Below, in pieces: positions 7,041-15,176 of a DNA stretch of 64,000 nt. The stretch's first letter is position 1; every line of letters begins with the position of its first letter. Source of the DNA: CAZAYY01 sp964489525 (GTDB lineage: Bacteria; Chloroflexota; Anaerolineae; Anaerolineales; JABWBV01); NCBI GenBank assembly GCA_964489525.1, contig CAZAYY010000019.1, positions 1-64,000 of the forward strand, in the 5' to 3' direction. The notes below the pieces were generated by a model that was not told where the DNA came from, did not search any database, and worked only from the letters and a program-made list of their open reading frames with translations. Made by a program: the position numbers and the translations under genes.

Positions 7041-9479
7041 ATGAAACTGCTCGAACTGTTTAAATCCATGGAATATGGCCCTGCGCCAGAGTCTGCCGAG
7101 TTTGTCAACGCCTGGTTGGATGCCCACCAGCGCGATTTTGGCCTGTTCATCAACAACCAATGGGTGAAACCCGCCGGGCTGGACCGCTACCCCAGCCTCA
7201 ACCCGGCGACGGGAGAAACCCTGGCGCACACCGCCCAGGCTGGCCCTGCCGAGGTGGACGCTGCGGTTGGCGCTGCCCGCCAGGCCTTTGAAAGCTGGCG
7301 GGCTACCCCCGGAACCGAGCGCGCCAGATACCTATATGCCATTGCTCGCAACATCCAGAAGCACCACCGCCTGCTGGCTGTGTTGGAAGCGATGGACAAC
7401 GGCAAACCCCTGCGCGAATCGCGCGATATTGATGTGCCCCTGCTTGCCCGCCATTTTTATTACCACGCCGGATGGGCGCAGTTGATGGAGAGCGAACTCC
7501 ATGCCTACCAGCCTGTGGGGGTGATTGGCCAGATTATCCCCTGGAATTTTCCCCTGCTGATGTTGGCCTGGAAAATTGCCCCGGCGATTGCCCTGGGCAA
7601 TACGGTGGTGCTGAAACCGGCTTCGTACACCCGGCTTTCGGCCTTGCTTTTTGCTGAGATAGTGGCCGAGGCCGGGCTGCCGCCGGGGGTGGTTAATGTC
7701 ATCACCGGCAGCAGCAAGGCGGGCTCGCTGATTGTGGGCCATCCGGACGTGGATAAAATTGCCTTCACCGGCTCAACCGATGTGGGACGCACCCTGCGCC
7801 GCCAGACGGCTGGTTCGGGTAAAAAACTTTCGCTGGAGCTGGGCGGTAAATCTCCTTTTATCGTGTTCGATGACGCCGACCAGGACGCCGCCATTGAAGG
7901 GGTGGTGGATGCCATCTGGTTTAACCAGGGGCAGGTATGCTGTGCCGGTTCGCGTTTGCTGGTGCAGGAAAATATTGCCGAACGCTTCATTCAGAAACTC
8001 AAACGACGCATGGGCCAGATGCGTGTCGGCGACCCGCTGGATAAAAGCATTGATATGGGGGCGATTGTGGACCAATCCCAATGGGACACGATTGACCAGT
8101 GGGTGAAAACCGGGGCCAGCGAAGGCGGGCAGGTCTTCCAGCCGGATATTTCCCTGCCGCAAAAAGGCCTGTTTTACCCGCCCACGCTGATCACCCACCT
8201 GGAGTCGGCAGCCTCTACCGTCCAGGAAGAAATTTTTGGCCCGGTTCTGGTTTCGCTGACCTTCCGCAGCCCGTCGGAGGCGATTGAGCTGGCCAACAAC
8301 ACCCGCTACGGCCTGGCTGCCAGCGTGTGGAGTGAAAACATCAATCTTGCCCTGGATGTGGCCAGCAAAGTAAAGGCTGGTTCGGTGTGGGTGAACTGCA
8401 CCAACCAGTTCGATGCGGCTTCGGGTTTTGGCGGCTACCGCGAAAGCGGTTTTGGTCGGGAAGGCGGGCGCGAAGGTTTGTTTGAATACCTGCGCCCGGC
8501 CTGGCAGCCCCGCCCGCGCCCCAGCCTGCTGGCTGCGCCTGCCTCTGGTTGGGGGGCAGTCTCAACTGCTGCGCTTCCGGCACTTCCAACCCATGAGCGC
8601 GCTGCCAACGGCGCCCCAGCCCCTGTGGACCGCACTGCCAAGATGTACATTGGCGGCAAGCAGGCCCGTCCGGATGGCGCTTACACCCGCCCGGTGTTTG
8701 GCCCGGATGGCAGCCTGGTAGGGCAGGTGGGCGAAGGCAACCGCAAAGACATTCGCAACGCAGTCGAAGCCGCCCACGCGGCCCACACCGCCAAACCCGG
8801 CTGGGCGATGCGCCACGGCCACAACCGGGCACAGATTCTGTACTTCATTGCCGAAAACCTGGACGCCCGCCGGGAGGAATTTGCCGCCCGCCTGCAAACC
8901 ATGACCGGCTGCAGCCAGGATGACGCCGCTCAAGAAGTGCGCCTGTCAGTTGAAAGGTTGTTTACTTACGCTGCCTGGGCCGACAAGTACGGCGGCAGTG
9001 TTCAGGAAACCACGCTGCGCGGCATCACTGTGGCCGTCAACGAGCCAGTGGGCGTGATTGGGATTGCCTGCCCGGACGAAGCCCCACTGCTGGGGTTTGT
9101 TTCACTCGCAGCCCCGGCGATTGCGCGCGGCAATACCGTGGTGGTGATTCCCAGTGAAAAGCACCCGCTCAGCGCCACCGACTTTTACCAGGTGTTGGAT
9201 ACCTCGGATGTGCCCGGCGGCGTGGTCAATATCGTCACGGGCGGGCGGGACCACCTGGTCAAAACCCTGGTGCAGCATGAGGATGTGGATGCCGTGTGGT
9301 ATTTTGGCGATGCCCAGGGCTGCTACCATGTCGAGCATGAATCTGCCGCTAACATGAAACGTACCTGGGTTGGCTACGGCCAGCCGCGCGATTGGTTCGA
9401 TGCCGAACAAGGCGAGGGCGAGGTCTTCCTCCATGAGGCCACCCAGGTTAAGAACATCTGGGTGCCTACCGGCGAATAG
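7041..9479 (+). CDS. Two-domain aldehyde dehydrogenase, ALDH16 type
   Basis: An 812-residue fusion of two aldehyde dehydrogenase domains. The first (about 1-500) is complete, with IPWNFP, FTGSTDVG, the general-base ELGGKSP and the catalytic cysteine Cys300 in GQVCCAGSR. The second (about 540-812) begins with a fresh ALDH N-terminus (MYIGGK) and retains NEPVGVIG and GGVVNIVTGG, but has no GQxC motif and lacks the catalytic segment. An active first domain and a dead second domain define ALDH16, whose bacterial members are of this length. It probably oxidises the acetaldehyde made by the adjacent aldolase, with NAD(P). A ribosome binding site (GGAGCAACCG) is present at the ATG. It is the last gene of the operon; the following gap holds a large palindrome. 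Confidence 0.93.
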   Translation: MKLLELFKSMEYGPAPESAEFVNAWLDAHQRDFGLFINNQWVKPAGLDRYPSLNPATGETLAHTAQAGPAEVDAAVGAARQAFESWRATPGTERARYLYAIARNIQKHHRLLAVLEAMDNGKPLRESRDIDVPLLARHFYYHAGWAQLMESELHAYQPVGVIGQIIPWNFPLLMLAWKIAPAIALGNTVVLKPASYTRLSALLFAEIVAEAGLPPGVVNVITGSSKAGSLIVGHPDVDKIAFTGSTDVGRTLRRQTAGSGKKLSLELGGKSPFIVFDDADQDAAIEGVVDAIWFNQGQVCCAGSRLLVQENIAERFIQKLKRRMGQMRVGDPLDKSIDMGAIVDQSQWDTIDQWVKTGASEGGQVFQPDISLPQKGLFYPPTLITHLESAASTVQEEIFGPVLVSLTFRSPSEAIELANNTRYGLAASVWSENINLALDVASKVKAGSVWVNCTNQFDAASGFGGYRESGFGREGGREGLFEYLRPAWQPRPRPSLLAAPASGWGAVSTAALPALPTHERAANGAPAPVDRTAKMYIGGKQARPDGAYTRPVFGPDGSLVGQVGEGNRKDIRNAVEAAHAAHTAKPGWAMRHGHNRAQILYFIAENLDARREEFAARLQTMTGCSQDDAAQEVRLSVERLFTYAAWADKYGGSVQETTLRGITVAVNEPVGVIGIACPDEAPLLGFVSLAAPAIARGNTVVVIPSEKHPLSATDFYQVLDTSDVPGGVVNIVTGGRDHLVKTLVQHEDVDAVWYFGDAQGCYHVEHESAANMKRTWVGYGQPRDWFDAEQGEGEVFLHEATQVKNIWVPTGE

Positions 9480-9954
9480 CCAACCACTCACCAACCTCCC
9501 TGTGTTCCCCCTTCCCGCCGGGAATGGGGGGAATTCAAATGGTCTGAGTCCCTGGCAGGCGTAACCTGCCAGGGACTCAGACGTATACCGCCCAAATTCA
9601 TTGATTTTTTTCGCGATTTTCCCAGCCAGAAAATTCCTTGTAATTTTCCCTGTTATCTGTAAAATAAAGGTAATATAACTTAAGCTCACCCGAAAGTTCA
9701 GGGCTGGTTTGGTGAACTTCAAGCGTTTCCAATTTTCTATCCTTCCATTGTAGGATGGGGGTATGAGTTGAGGAAAGGCTGAAAAAAGCAACGGAGTTTG
9801 TTCAAAGTTGGGCGTACGTTTTACGCCATGCCCAGGTGGGTAAGCAGCACTCGTTTTTGCATCTTCAACTGCACAGGAGGTGGGAAAGACCAAAAGATAT
9901 CCCGGAATGGATTCTATTAGACTCATACCATAAAATCAAAAATAGGAGGATAAA
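9480..9954. other. Intergenic region, 475 bp, with a family B palindrome
   Basis: At 9510-9535 lies a C/G-rich imperfect palindrome with core TTCCCGCCGGGAA. At 9542-9559 and 9565-9582 are perfect 18-bp arms around a 5-nt spacer. The rest (9590-9940) is AT-richer and shows no convincing gene on either strand; it probably holds the promoter of the lipoprotein gene. The same design of paired palindromes is found at 1667-1755. Confidence 0.6.
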
Positions 9955-10845
9955 TTGATTAAACTGCAAAAGCAACCCATCTCTTTGTATCCATGGGCGT
10001 TATCCCTTGGTTTGCTGCTTTCTTTCTTGTTTGCCGGCTGTACCCAGGCTGCCCCACCTACGGCCACACCCACGCTTGCTCCAACCGAACTACCAACCCA
10101 AACCCCCGTGCCCACCAACACCCCGCTCCCCACAACAACGGATACTCCTGTTCCGACCAATACACCAGAGCCAACGGCAACCTTTACCCCGGAACCTACT
10201 CCAACCGCCACTTTTACAGCCACGCCCAATTTTAGGGCTACCGCCACAGCGGAGGCCGAAGCAGCAGCCGCTGAGAAACTTGCCCAGGTGGTTGTCGAGA
10301 TTGAAAAGTTGAGTGTGGATCCGGCTGGTGGAGCGCTGGCCTGGTATCAACCTGCCGGAGCAAGTGAGGTTCTTCAAACGGAAACTTATGACGCCCTGAT
10401 TATCCGCGAGATGAACGATATTGCGTACAAGGATTTTGTCATGCGGGTAGATATCACCTGGGAATCTACCAGCGGGTTGGCTGGCTGCGGCATTGTCCTG
10501 CGATCTGAAGATAACCTGGAGCAAGGAGAGCAGTACCAGTTCTTTGCCTTCCGCCTTTCTGGCGCTCCGGCCTGGAATATTGAACTCTGGCGCTATGGGC
10601 AGTGGCAGTCCACCACTACTGGCGAGTGGAAATTTAACGATGCCATAAAACTCGACAATGGCGCAACCAATTCTTATTGGTTTATTGCCAGGGGTACCAA
10701 TTTGCAGGTGTATGCAAATTCAACCCGGATAGGTACGGTCAACATCACCCGGCGTTCCGAAGGTGAATTTGGCTACCTTCTTTACCATGAATCGGGTAAA
10801 ACCAGCTGCACGTTCAGCAACGCGTACATCTACACCCTGCCCTGA
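9955..10845 (+). CDS. Lipoprotein with Thr/Pro-rich linker and a possible beta-sandwich domain
   Basis: A 296-residue exported protein of unknown function. The signal peptide ends in a lipobox (FLFAGC), giving a lipidated Cys29. Residues 31-95 are a Pro/Thr/Glu stalk of TPTP-type repeats that would hold the domain off the membrane. After a short Ala/Glu helix, residues 125-296 look like a beta-sandwich of the laminin-G/DUF1080 kind (aromatic-rich, ending YLLYHESGKTSCTFSNAYIY), often involved in carbohydrate or matrix binding; this fold call is inference. The TTG start follows AGGAGG by 5 nt, and no other start precedes the signal peptide. It stands alone and ends in a strong hairpin. Confidence 0.75.
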   Translation: MIKLQKQPISLYPWALSLGLLLSFLFAGCTQAAPPTATPTLAPTELPTQTPVPTNTPLPTTTDTPVPTNTPEPTATFTPEPTPTATFTATPNFRATATAEAEAAAAEKLAQVVVEIEKLSVDPAGGALAWYQPAGASEVLQTETYDALIIREMNDIAYKDFVMRVDITWESTSGLAGCGIVLRSEDNLEQGEQYQFFAFRLSGAPAWNIELWRYGQWQSTTTGEWKFNDAIKLDNGATNSYWFIARGTNLQVYANSTRIGTVNITRRSEGEFGYLLYHESGKTSCTFSNAYIYTLP

Positions 10846-10855
10846 TGGTTCAACC

Positions 10856-10891
10856 GTGGGTGTGGTATGTGTTTTTATGTACCACACCCAC
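10856..10891 (+). terminator. Hairpin between convergent lipoprotein and rsmA genes
   Basis: Perfect 12-bp arms GTGGGTGTGGTA and TACCACACCCAC around a 12-nt loop. It lacks a strong T-run but sits between two converging genes, so it could serve both. Confidence 0.6.
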
Positions 10892-10927
10892 ATCACATAT
10901 TCGGTTTATTGTGGCCCGAGCTAGATG

Positions 10928-11788
10928 TTATGGGCCATCGTTGGTTTTTTGCCAGCAATCGGCCAATTTTCCCCATTCTTGGATCGTGAGGGTTTCGGCC
11001 CTTCGCATTGGGTCAATTTCGGCGGCGGTGAGCAGGGCTTCGGCTTTTTCTTTGGGCCAGCCCATCCCGCCGGCCAGGCTGTTGCGCAAGGTTTTGCGTT
11101 TCTGGCTGAAGCCGGCTTTGGCCAGTTTGAAGAAACGGTCGAGCAGTTCCGGCGCAACCAGGGGTTGCGGGTAGCAGTCCACCCGCACCACGGCAGAGTC
11201 CACCTTGGGTGGGGGGTAAAAAGCCCCGGCAGGAATGCGCGCCGGAATGGACGGTGCCCCATAGACCTGGACCGACAGGGCCAGCAGCGAGAGGTCGCCA
11301 GCGGGTGCGCAGATGCGCCGGGCGACTTCGTCCTGGACGGTCAGGACAAGGCGCTGGGGGGGGCGAGCCGATTCGAGCAGGTGGCGGATGATGGCCGAGG
11401 TGATGTAGTAGGGGATGTTGGCGACAACAATATACGGGCCGGGCGGCATCAGGCGGTTGGGATCCTGGTCGAGAATGTCGCCACGCACCACCCGGACATT
11501 GGGGTGAGGCACAAGCACCTCTTGCAGCGGTGCGAGCAAATCGCCATCCAGTTCCACCGCCACCACCTGCGCCGCCGCGACCGCCAGGAAGCGGGTCAGG
11601 CTGCCCAGGCCAGGGCCAATTTCCAGCACGGTATCGCCGGGCTGGACGTTGGCCGCGGCCACCACCCGGTGTAGGGCGTGGGGGTCGAGCAGGAAATTCT
11701 GCCCCAGGCTTTTATCCGGGCGCAGGCCATATTTGCGCAGCAGCCCGGGCACATCCAATGGGGGTAGTTCGTTCAGGGGAGAATCCAT
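10928..11788 (-). CDS. rsmA: 16S rRNA adenine dimethyltransferase RsmA/KsgA
   Basis: Dimethylates two adjacent adenines in the 3' hairpin of 16S rRNA (A1518/A1519 in E. coli numbering) late in 30S assembly, using S-adenosylmethionine. The 286 residues have SLGQNFLLD, the SAM-binding VLEIGPGLGSLT, the acidic motif around VELDGDLL, and NIPYYITS, the family NxPY catalytic motif. The C-terminal helical domain (VDSAVVRV onward) is complete. The ATG lies inside the end of the upstream G5 gene (16-bp overlap), so translation is probably coupled. A G5-domain gene next to ksgA is also seen in Bacillus (yabE, rnmV, ksgA), which supports both calls. Confidence 0.95.
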   Translation of the reverse strand: MDSPLNELPPLDVPGLLRKYGLRPDKSLGQNFLLDPHALHRVVAAANVQPGDTVLEIGPGLGSLTRFLAVAAAQVVAVELDGDLLAPLQEVLVPHPNVRVVRGDILDQDPNRLMPPGPYIVVANIPYYITSAIIRHLLESARPPQRLVLTVQDEVARRICAPAGDLSLLALSVQVYGAPSIPARIPAGAFYPPPKVDSAVVRVDCYPQPLVAPELLDRFFKLAKAGFSQKRKTLRNSLAGGMGWPKEKAEALLTAAEIDPMRRAETLTIQEWGKLADCWQKTNDGP

Positions 11789-13035
11789 AATATCCTATCG
11801 GCGGGGGGAACCGGGGTGAGAAAATAAATGGTCACGGTGCGGGCCCAGGGCACCCATTCTTCATCGGTGTAGCCCAGGTCAATCCAGTTGCGCCCGCTCA
11901 CCCCGGCGCCAATGTCGGAAATGACGGCGGTGCCATAGCCAGGTACATACACGCTGCTGCCTGCCATGACGTTGTACCACGAGCGAATGACCGCCGCCAC
12001 GCCCTTGGTGACCGGGCGGCCGTTGGCCATGACGTTGTTGCAGTAATTGGGAATTCCGAGATTGCAGGGAGAAAAGGATGTGGCAAAGGCGGTGACCGCC
12101 CGCCAGTATTCAATCGGGCCGTCGGCTGTGTCGGCGGTGCGGATGGTGATGCGGGTGCCGTAGCCCAGGATGCGCGGTTGGGGTGCGGCGGCCTGCCATT
12201 CAGCTTCCAGTTCACGGCTGATTTCGACACCATCTTCATAGCGCACCCGCACCCGGCTGGCCTGGATGCCGTAGCTGCCGGTTTGGATGACCTGGGTCTG
12301 GTCGAGGTCGAGGTCTTCCACGGGTTGGGTGAGGGTTTCAAATGGGATGGGGGTTTGCTCCACGATGGTTTCTTCGCGGACCTGCACAACCCGCACCGAC
12401 CCGTTTGCCGGAAGGGGTTCTTCGGCGGCAGGCAGGCTGTAATCCAACCCCTGCAGCGGCAAACCCGCCTCTGCCAGGGCCGCCCCGATGGTTTGGGCGG
12501 TGGTCCAATGGGTAAGGGTGAGGTTTCCGGTTGTGATGACCAGCGGCGCGGCGCGAACCACCTGGACGGTGAGCGGCTGGTTCAGGGGCGTATCCAGGGG
12601 CAGGGAAAGCCGGTCGGATGGGTTCAGGGTAAAGCCCGCTTCCCACAAAGCCGCGCCAAGAGTAAGTGCATTCGATGTGAGCACCTGGCTGTTTTGGCCA
12701 TCTTCTATGGTAACCGGCCAGGCGCGCTGCACCTGAAGGACTACGGCCTGGGTGATGGGCAGGGTTGCATCCAGGGTTACCGGGGTGCCGTTCCAGAGCA
12801 GGGTGTCGCCGGGATTGAGCAGAATGCCGGCCTCGTCCAGTATGTTGGCGGTAAGGCTGGCACTGGATTGGATGGCGATCACCTTGCCATTGTCCCAGAC
12901 CCGGACAGGGCGAGGCGCATCTTCGGCCAGGGCGGTTGGCTGGGGCGCTGCGGGTTGGCGCAAAGCAAACCAGCTCATGGCAGCCCCTCCCATGCACAGC
13001 AGCCCTGCCAATATATATAACCACTTTCGATTCAT
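11773..13035 (-). CDS. Cell-wall protein with DUF348 repeats, G5 domain and 3D domain (YabE/Rpf-like)
   Basis: A 420-residue protein anchored or secreted through an N-terminal hydrophobic helix (residues 4-24). Then come three DUF348-type repeats of about 55 residues (each built as a short strand, TLGAALWEAGF-like helix and a D-x-L turn), a G5-like segment (about 225-300, ending YGTRITIRTADTADG), and a C-terminal 3D-like barrel (about 305-420) with GVAAVIRSW and the Asp-rich ISDIGAGVSGRNWIDLGY. In Firmicutes and Actinobacteria such proteins act on peptidoglycan as resuscitation or lytic factors. The 3D barrel resembles the MltA catalytic fold, so peptidoglycan cleavage is plausible but not shown. 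It overlaps rsmA by 16 bp. Confidence 0.85.
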   Translation of the reverse strand: MNRKWLYILAGLLCMGGAAMSWFALRQPAAPQPTALAEDAPRPVRVWDNGKVIAIQSSASLTANILDEAGILLNPGDTLLWNGTPVTLDATLPITQAVVLQVQRAWPVTIEDGQNSQVLTSNALTLGAALWEAGFTLNPSDRLSLPLDTPLNQPLTVQVVRAAPLVITTGNLTLTHWTTAQTIGAALAEAGLPLQGLDYSLPAAEEPLPANGSVRVVQVREETIVEQTPIPFETLTQPVEDLDLDQTQVIQTGSYGIQASRVRVRYEDGVEISRELEAEWQAAAPQPRILGYGTRITIRTADTADGPIEYWRAVTAFATSFSPCNLGIPNYCNNVMANGRPVTKGVAAVIRSWYNVMAGSSVYVPGYGTAVISDIGAGVSGRNWIDLGYTDEEWVPWARTVTIYFLTPVPPADRILWILP

Positions 13036-13082
13036 TAAGGAGATTGTAGCAGAAAAACTTAAAAAAATATCCGGGCAGGCTA

Positions 13083-13178
13083 CCCGGCGGCACCCAGAGT
13101 TTCCTCCTTAGTGCTGCTTCCTTTCAGACCTGACACGGTTCGAAGGTCTCTGCCGCGCCGGACCCACCCGGACAAACG
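13083..13178 (-). ncRNA. ffs: Signal recognition particle RNA, small bacterial (4.5S) type
   Basis: On the minus strand the sequence contains GTGTCAGGTCTGAAAGGAAG followed by CAGCACTAAGG, the conserved domain IV tip (GUCAGGUC, GGAAGCAGC) that binds Ffh. The flanks pair (CGGCGCGGC with GCCGCCG), closing a hairpin of about 95 nt. One base differs from the usual GGUCCGGAAGG core (CUGAAAGG in place of CCGGAAGG), in keeping with a U-A variant. Exact ends are approximate. It lies just upstream of the G5 gene in the same direction and is probably transcribed from its own promoter. Confidence 0.88.
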
Positions 13179-13413
13179 GGAAGGATACCCCAAAGGGGGT
13201 AAACTGTCAATGTGATTACAGGGGCCTACCCCCTAAATCCCCCGCCCCAGGGCGAGGGACTTTGAAGTGAAACGGGGTGCCAACGGGCTGGCTGTCGCCA
13301 CCGCTCGCACCCCAAGCCCCGGCTTCAGGCTTTGGGACGCGGCAAGGGGGGATGGGTGAGCAGCTCGGTCACCTGGCGGAAGCCTCCTCTTCATGGCGAG
13401 CCAGCTCACCCGC

Positions 13414-13453
13414 AACAAAAAAACGGCAGGTTTCAGGCCTGCCGTTTTTTTGT
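13414..13453. terminator. Bidirectional terminator of the Rieske/cytochrome operon
   Basis: Perfect 17-bp arms (AACAAAAAAACGGCAGG and its complement) around a 6-nt loop, with A- and T-runs on both sides, so it works in either direction. It is 12 bp past the stop of the 33-residue membrane peptide, which it would end. The stretch 13180-13413 holds no supported gene. Confidence 0.85.
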
Positions 13454-13465
13454 TAATTCACTGGA

Positions 13466-13567
13466 TTATTTCTGAGGCTTACGACGCAAGAAAACGCCCA
13501 GAAAGATGATCACCACAAGGGTGAATGCGCCAAGGATGGGCGCAAGGTTGCTCAGCTCTGCTTCCAT
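13466..13567 (-). CDS. 33-residue single-span membrane peptide in the Rieske/cytochrome c operon
   Basis: A small ORF: an acidic start (MEAELSN), one hydrophobic helix of about 17 residues containing LVVIIFLGVF, and a basic tail RRKPQK. The ATG is 6 nt after the stop of the dihaem cytochrome gene, so translation is probably coupled, and a strong terminator follows 12 bp after its own stop. Its size, one helix and basic C-terminus resemble the tiny subunits of cytochrome b6f and bc complexes (PetG, PetL, PetM, PetN), though I see no sequence match to a named one. Placement between a cytochrome stop and a terminator argues that it is a real gene. Function as a complex subunit is inference. Confidence 0.6.
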   Translation of the reverse strand: MEAELSNLAPILGAFTLVVIIFLGVFLRRKPQK

Positions 13568-13573
13568 GTGGGT

Positions 13574-14416
13574 TTAGGGGTTCTTCCAGGGCTGCTCCAG
13601 CAGGTAAGTGATGATGTCCTGGATTTGTTCTTCACTAAGGACTTCGCCGAAGTTTTGGGGCATGAGATTTTCGGGGTATGAAGTGCCGTCGTCTTTCATC
13701 ACGATATAACCGTTGGGGTTGACAATGGACTCGTGAATGTACTCTTCAGCGGTATACCCTTCAATGCGCTGCCCGGCGACATCGGCCAGGTTCTCAAAGG
13801 ACGGCCCTAAAACCGAAGCACCAATACCCGGAATGGCATGGCAGGCCTGGCAGTTGTTCTTCAGCACTGCGGCCCGCCCGCGGAAAACGGGCGACTGCAG
13901 TCGGGAGGAAGGCCCGGGCAGAAATTCAGGGTTTTCCACTTTGCCCAGGGCGGTCTCTTCAAAATTGAGGATGTAGGTGGCAATGTCGCGCACCTGGTCG
14001 TTGCGCAGTGGGCCGCCGTAATCTTGCGACCAGGCGGGCATGGCCGGGTAGGTGCCGCTGCCAGGGTACTGCTCGGGCCGGGTGGAAACCACGCGGCCGC
14101 TGGCAATAACCGAGATGATATAGTCGCGCATTGTGCCGGTCCAACCCACGTCTTTCATGCGTTGGGTGAAGAAGTATTCATCCCGGAGGGATGGGCCTTT
14201 TCCGCCGTTTCCATCTTCGCCATGGCATTCGGCGCAGTTGGCAACGTACAGAGAAGCACCGACTTCAATCGCGGCGGCTTCCTGGGATTCCAGGTTGTTC
14301 GCCAACGCGCTTTGTTCCTGGAAACCCAGGATCAACATAATGACCACGGATGCAATTACAGCCAGGGTGCCCAGCACCATCTGGATCTGAAGGTTTCTGC
14401 TGCTGCTGTCTTCCAT
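13574..14416 (-). CDS. Membrane-anchored dihaem cytochrome c
   Basis: A 280-residue electron carrier. One N-terminal membrane helix (about 11-31) anchors two cytochrome c domains outside the membrane. Haem sites are CAECH (61-65) and CQACH (189-193); probable methionine ligands are in YPAMPAW and NLMPQNF, each in the typical C-terminal part of its domain. The start MEDSSSRN is chosen because AGAGGAGA lies 7 nt upstream; a longer form from 14446 would read through that ribosome binding site. It is preceded by the Rieske gene and followed by the 33-residue peptide. In bc-type complexes such a dihaem c protein accepts electrons from the Rieske cluster and passes them to an oxidase. Confidence 0.93.
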   Translation of the reverse strand: MEDSSSRNLQIQMVLGTLAVIASVVIMLILGFQEQSALANNLESQEAAAIEVGASLYVANCAECHGEDGNGGKGPSLRDEYFFTQRMKDVGWTGTMRDYIISVIASGRVVSTRPEQYPGSGTYPAMPAWSQDYGGPLRNDQVRDIATYILNFEETALGKVENPEFLPGPSSRLQSPVFRGRAAVLKNNCQACHAIPGIGASVLGPSFENLADVAGQRIEGYTAEEYIHESIVNPNGYIVMKDDGTSYPENLMPQNFGEVLSEEQIQDIITYLLEQPWKNP

Positions 14417-14465
14417 CAAAAAATCTCCTCTAAACCAGGGATTCAATCAACAGGTTTTTGTCGCC

Positions 14466-15020
14466 TTAGACGGGCTTGCCGATCAGTTTTTTACCGGTGT
14501 CGACCTGGTAAAGTACGTTGGGGTTGTCGGAAACCACCAGGGCCTGGCCTGGTTCTGTGGTTTCGGCCAGAACAGCACCAGAGGCGGGGTCAATGGCTCG
14601 CATGACGAACTCGTCCAGGGAGCGAGGCGCTGGGCCGGAGATAAATTCGCCATCATATTCAAACTGGGAACCATGGCACGGGCAAATGAAGCGCTGCTCC
14701 TGCTCTTGCCAGTTGTAAAGACAACCCAGGTGGGTGCAAACTTTGTAAATGGCACGGACACCTTCATCGGTGCGGGTGAGCCAAAATTTACCTTTGGGGT
14801 TGTTGATCGGTGACTGCCCAACTGCCGGAAGGATGGATGAATCCCCCAGGATAAAGGTGCCGCCAAACTCGCCCTCTTTGAAGCGAGGGTAGGCAAATAT
14901 GAGGGTAACCCCTGTAACGTTCAGGGTCAGTGCGCCGATTGAGGCTAACCAGGCCAGGTTTAAAAACTCTCTGCGGTTAATTTTCATTTCCCCGCCCGAG
15001 TTGGCTTGAGCATTTGCCAT
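14466..15020 (-). CDS. Rieske [2Fe-2S] protein of a cytochrome bc-type complex
   Basis: A 184-residue quinol-oxidising iron-sulfur subunit. After a short polar N-terminus comes NRREFL and one membrane helix (about 21-43), then the soluble cluster domain. The cluster ligands are CTHLGC (Cys95, His97) and CPCHGS (Cys113, His116), with Cys100 and Cys115 forming the usual disulfide. An RR pair before the helix suggests Tat export, as in other Rieske proteins. A ribosome binding site GGAGAGAGCT precedes the ATG. It is the first gene of a three-gene operon with the dihaem cytochrome c and the small peptide. Cytochrome b, normally the next gene, is absent here. Confidence 0.94.
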   Translation of the reverse strand: MANAQANSGGEMKINRREFLNLAWLASIGALTLNVTGVTLIFAYPRFKEGEFGGTFILGDSSILPAVGQSPINNPKGKFWLTRTDEGVRAIYKVCTHLGCLYNWQEQEQRFICPCHGSQFEYDGEFISGPAPRSLDEFVMRAIDPASGAVLAETTEPGQALVVSDNPNVLYQVDTGKKLIGKPV

Positions 15021-15176
15021 AGCTCTCTCCTTGTTAAATAAAATAGTTAATACGTCATGAACGACGGTGAATTATACACGATTTAACGTGAGTCAACCAT
15101 TAAAAGCCATCAAAATACCTGAGAAAATTTGCTGCCACCATGCGCCTGGTGCGGTGGTGGATCGGCTTGTGGGCGC

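Noticed and set aside
9102..9926. Minus-strand open frame overlapping the end of the aldehyde dehydrogenase and the 9.5 kb gap
   Set aside because: It reads through the family B palindrome and the ALDH coding region and shows no domain.
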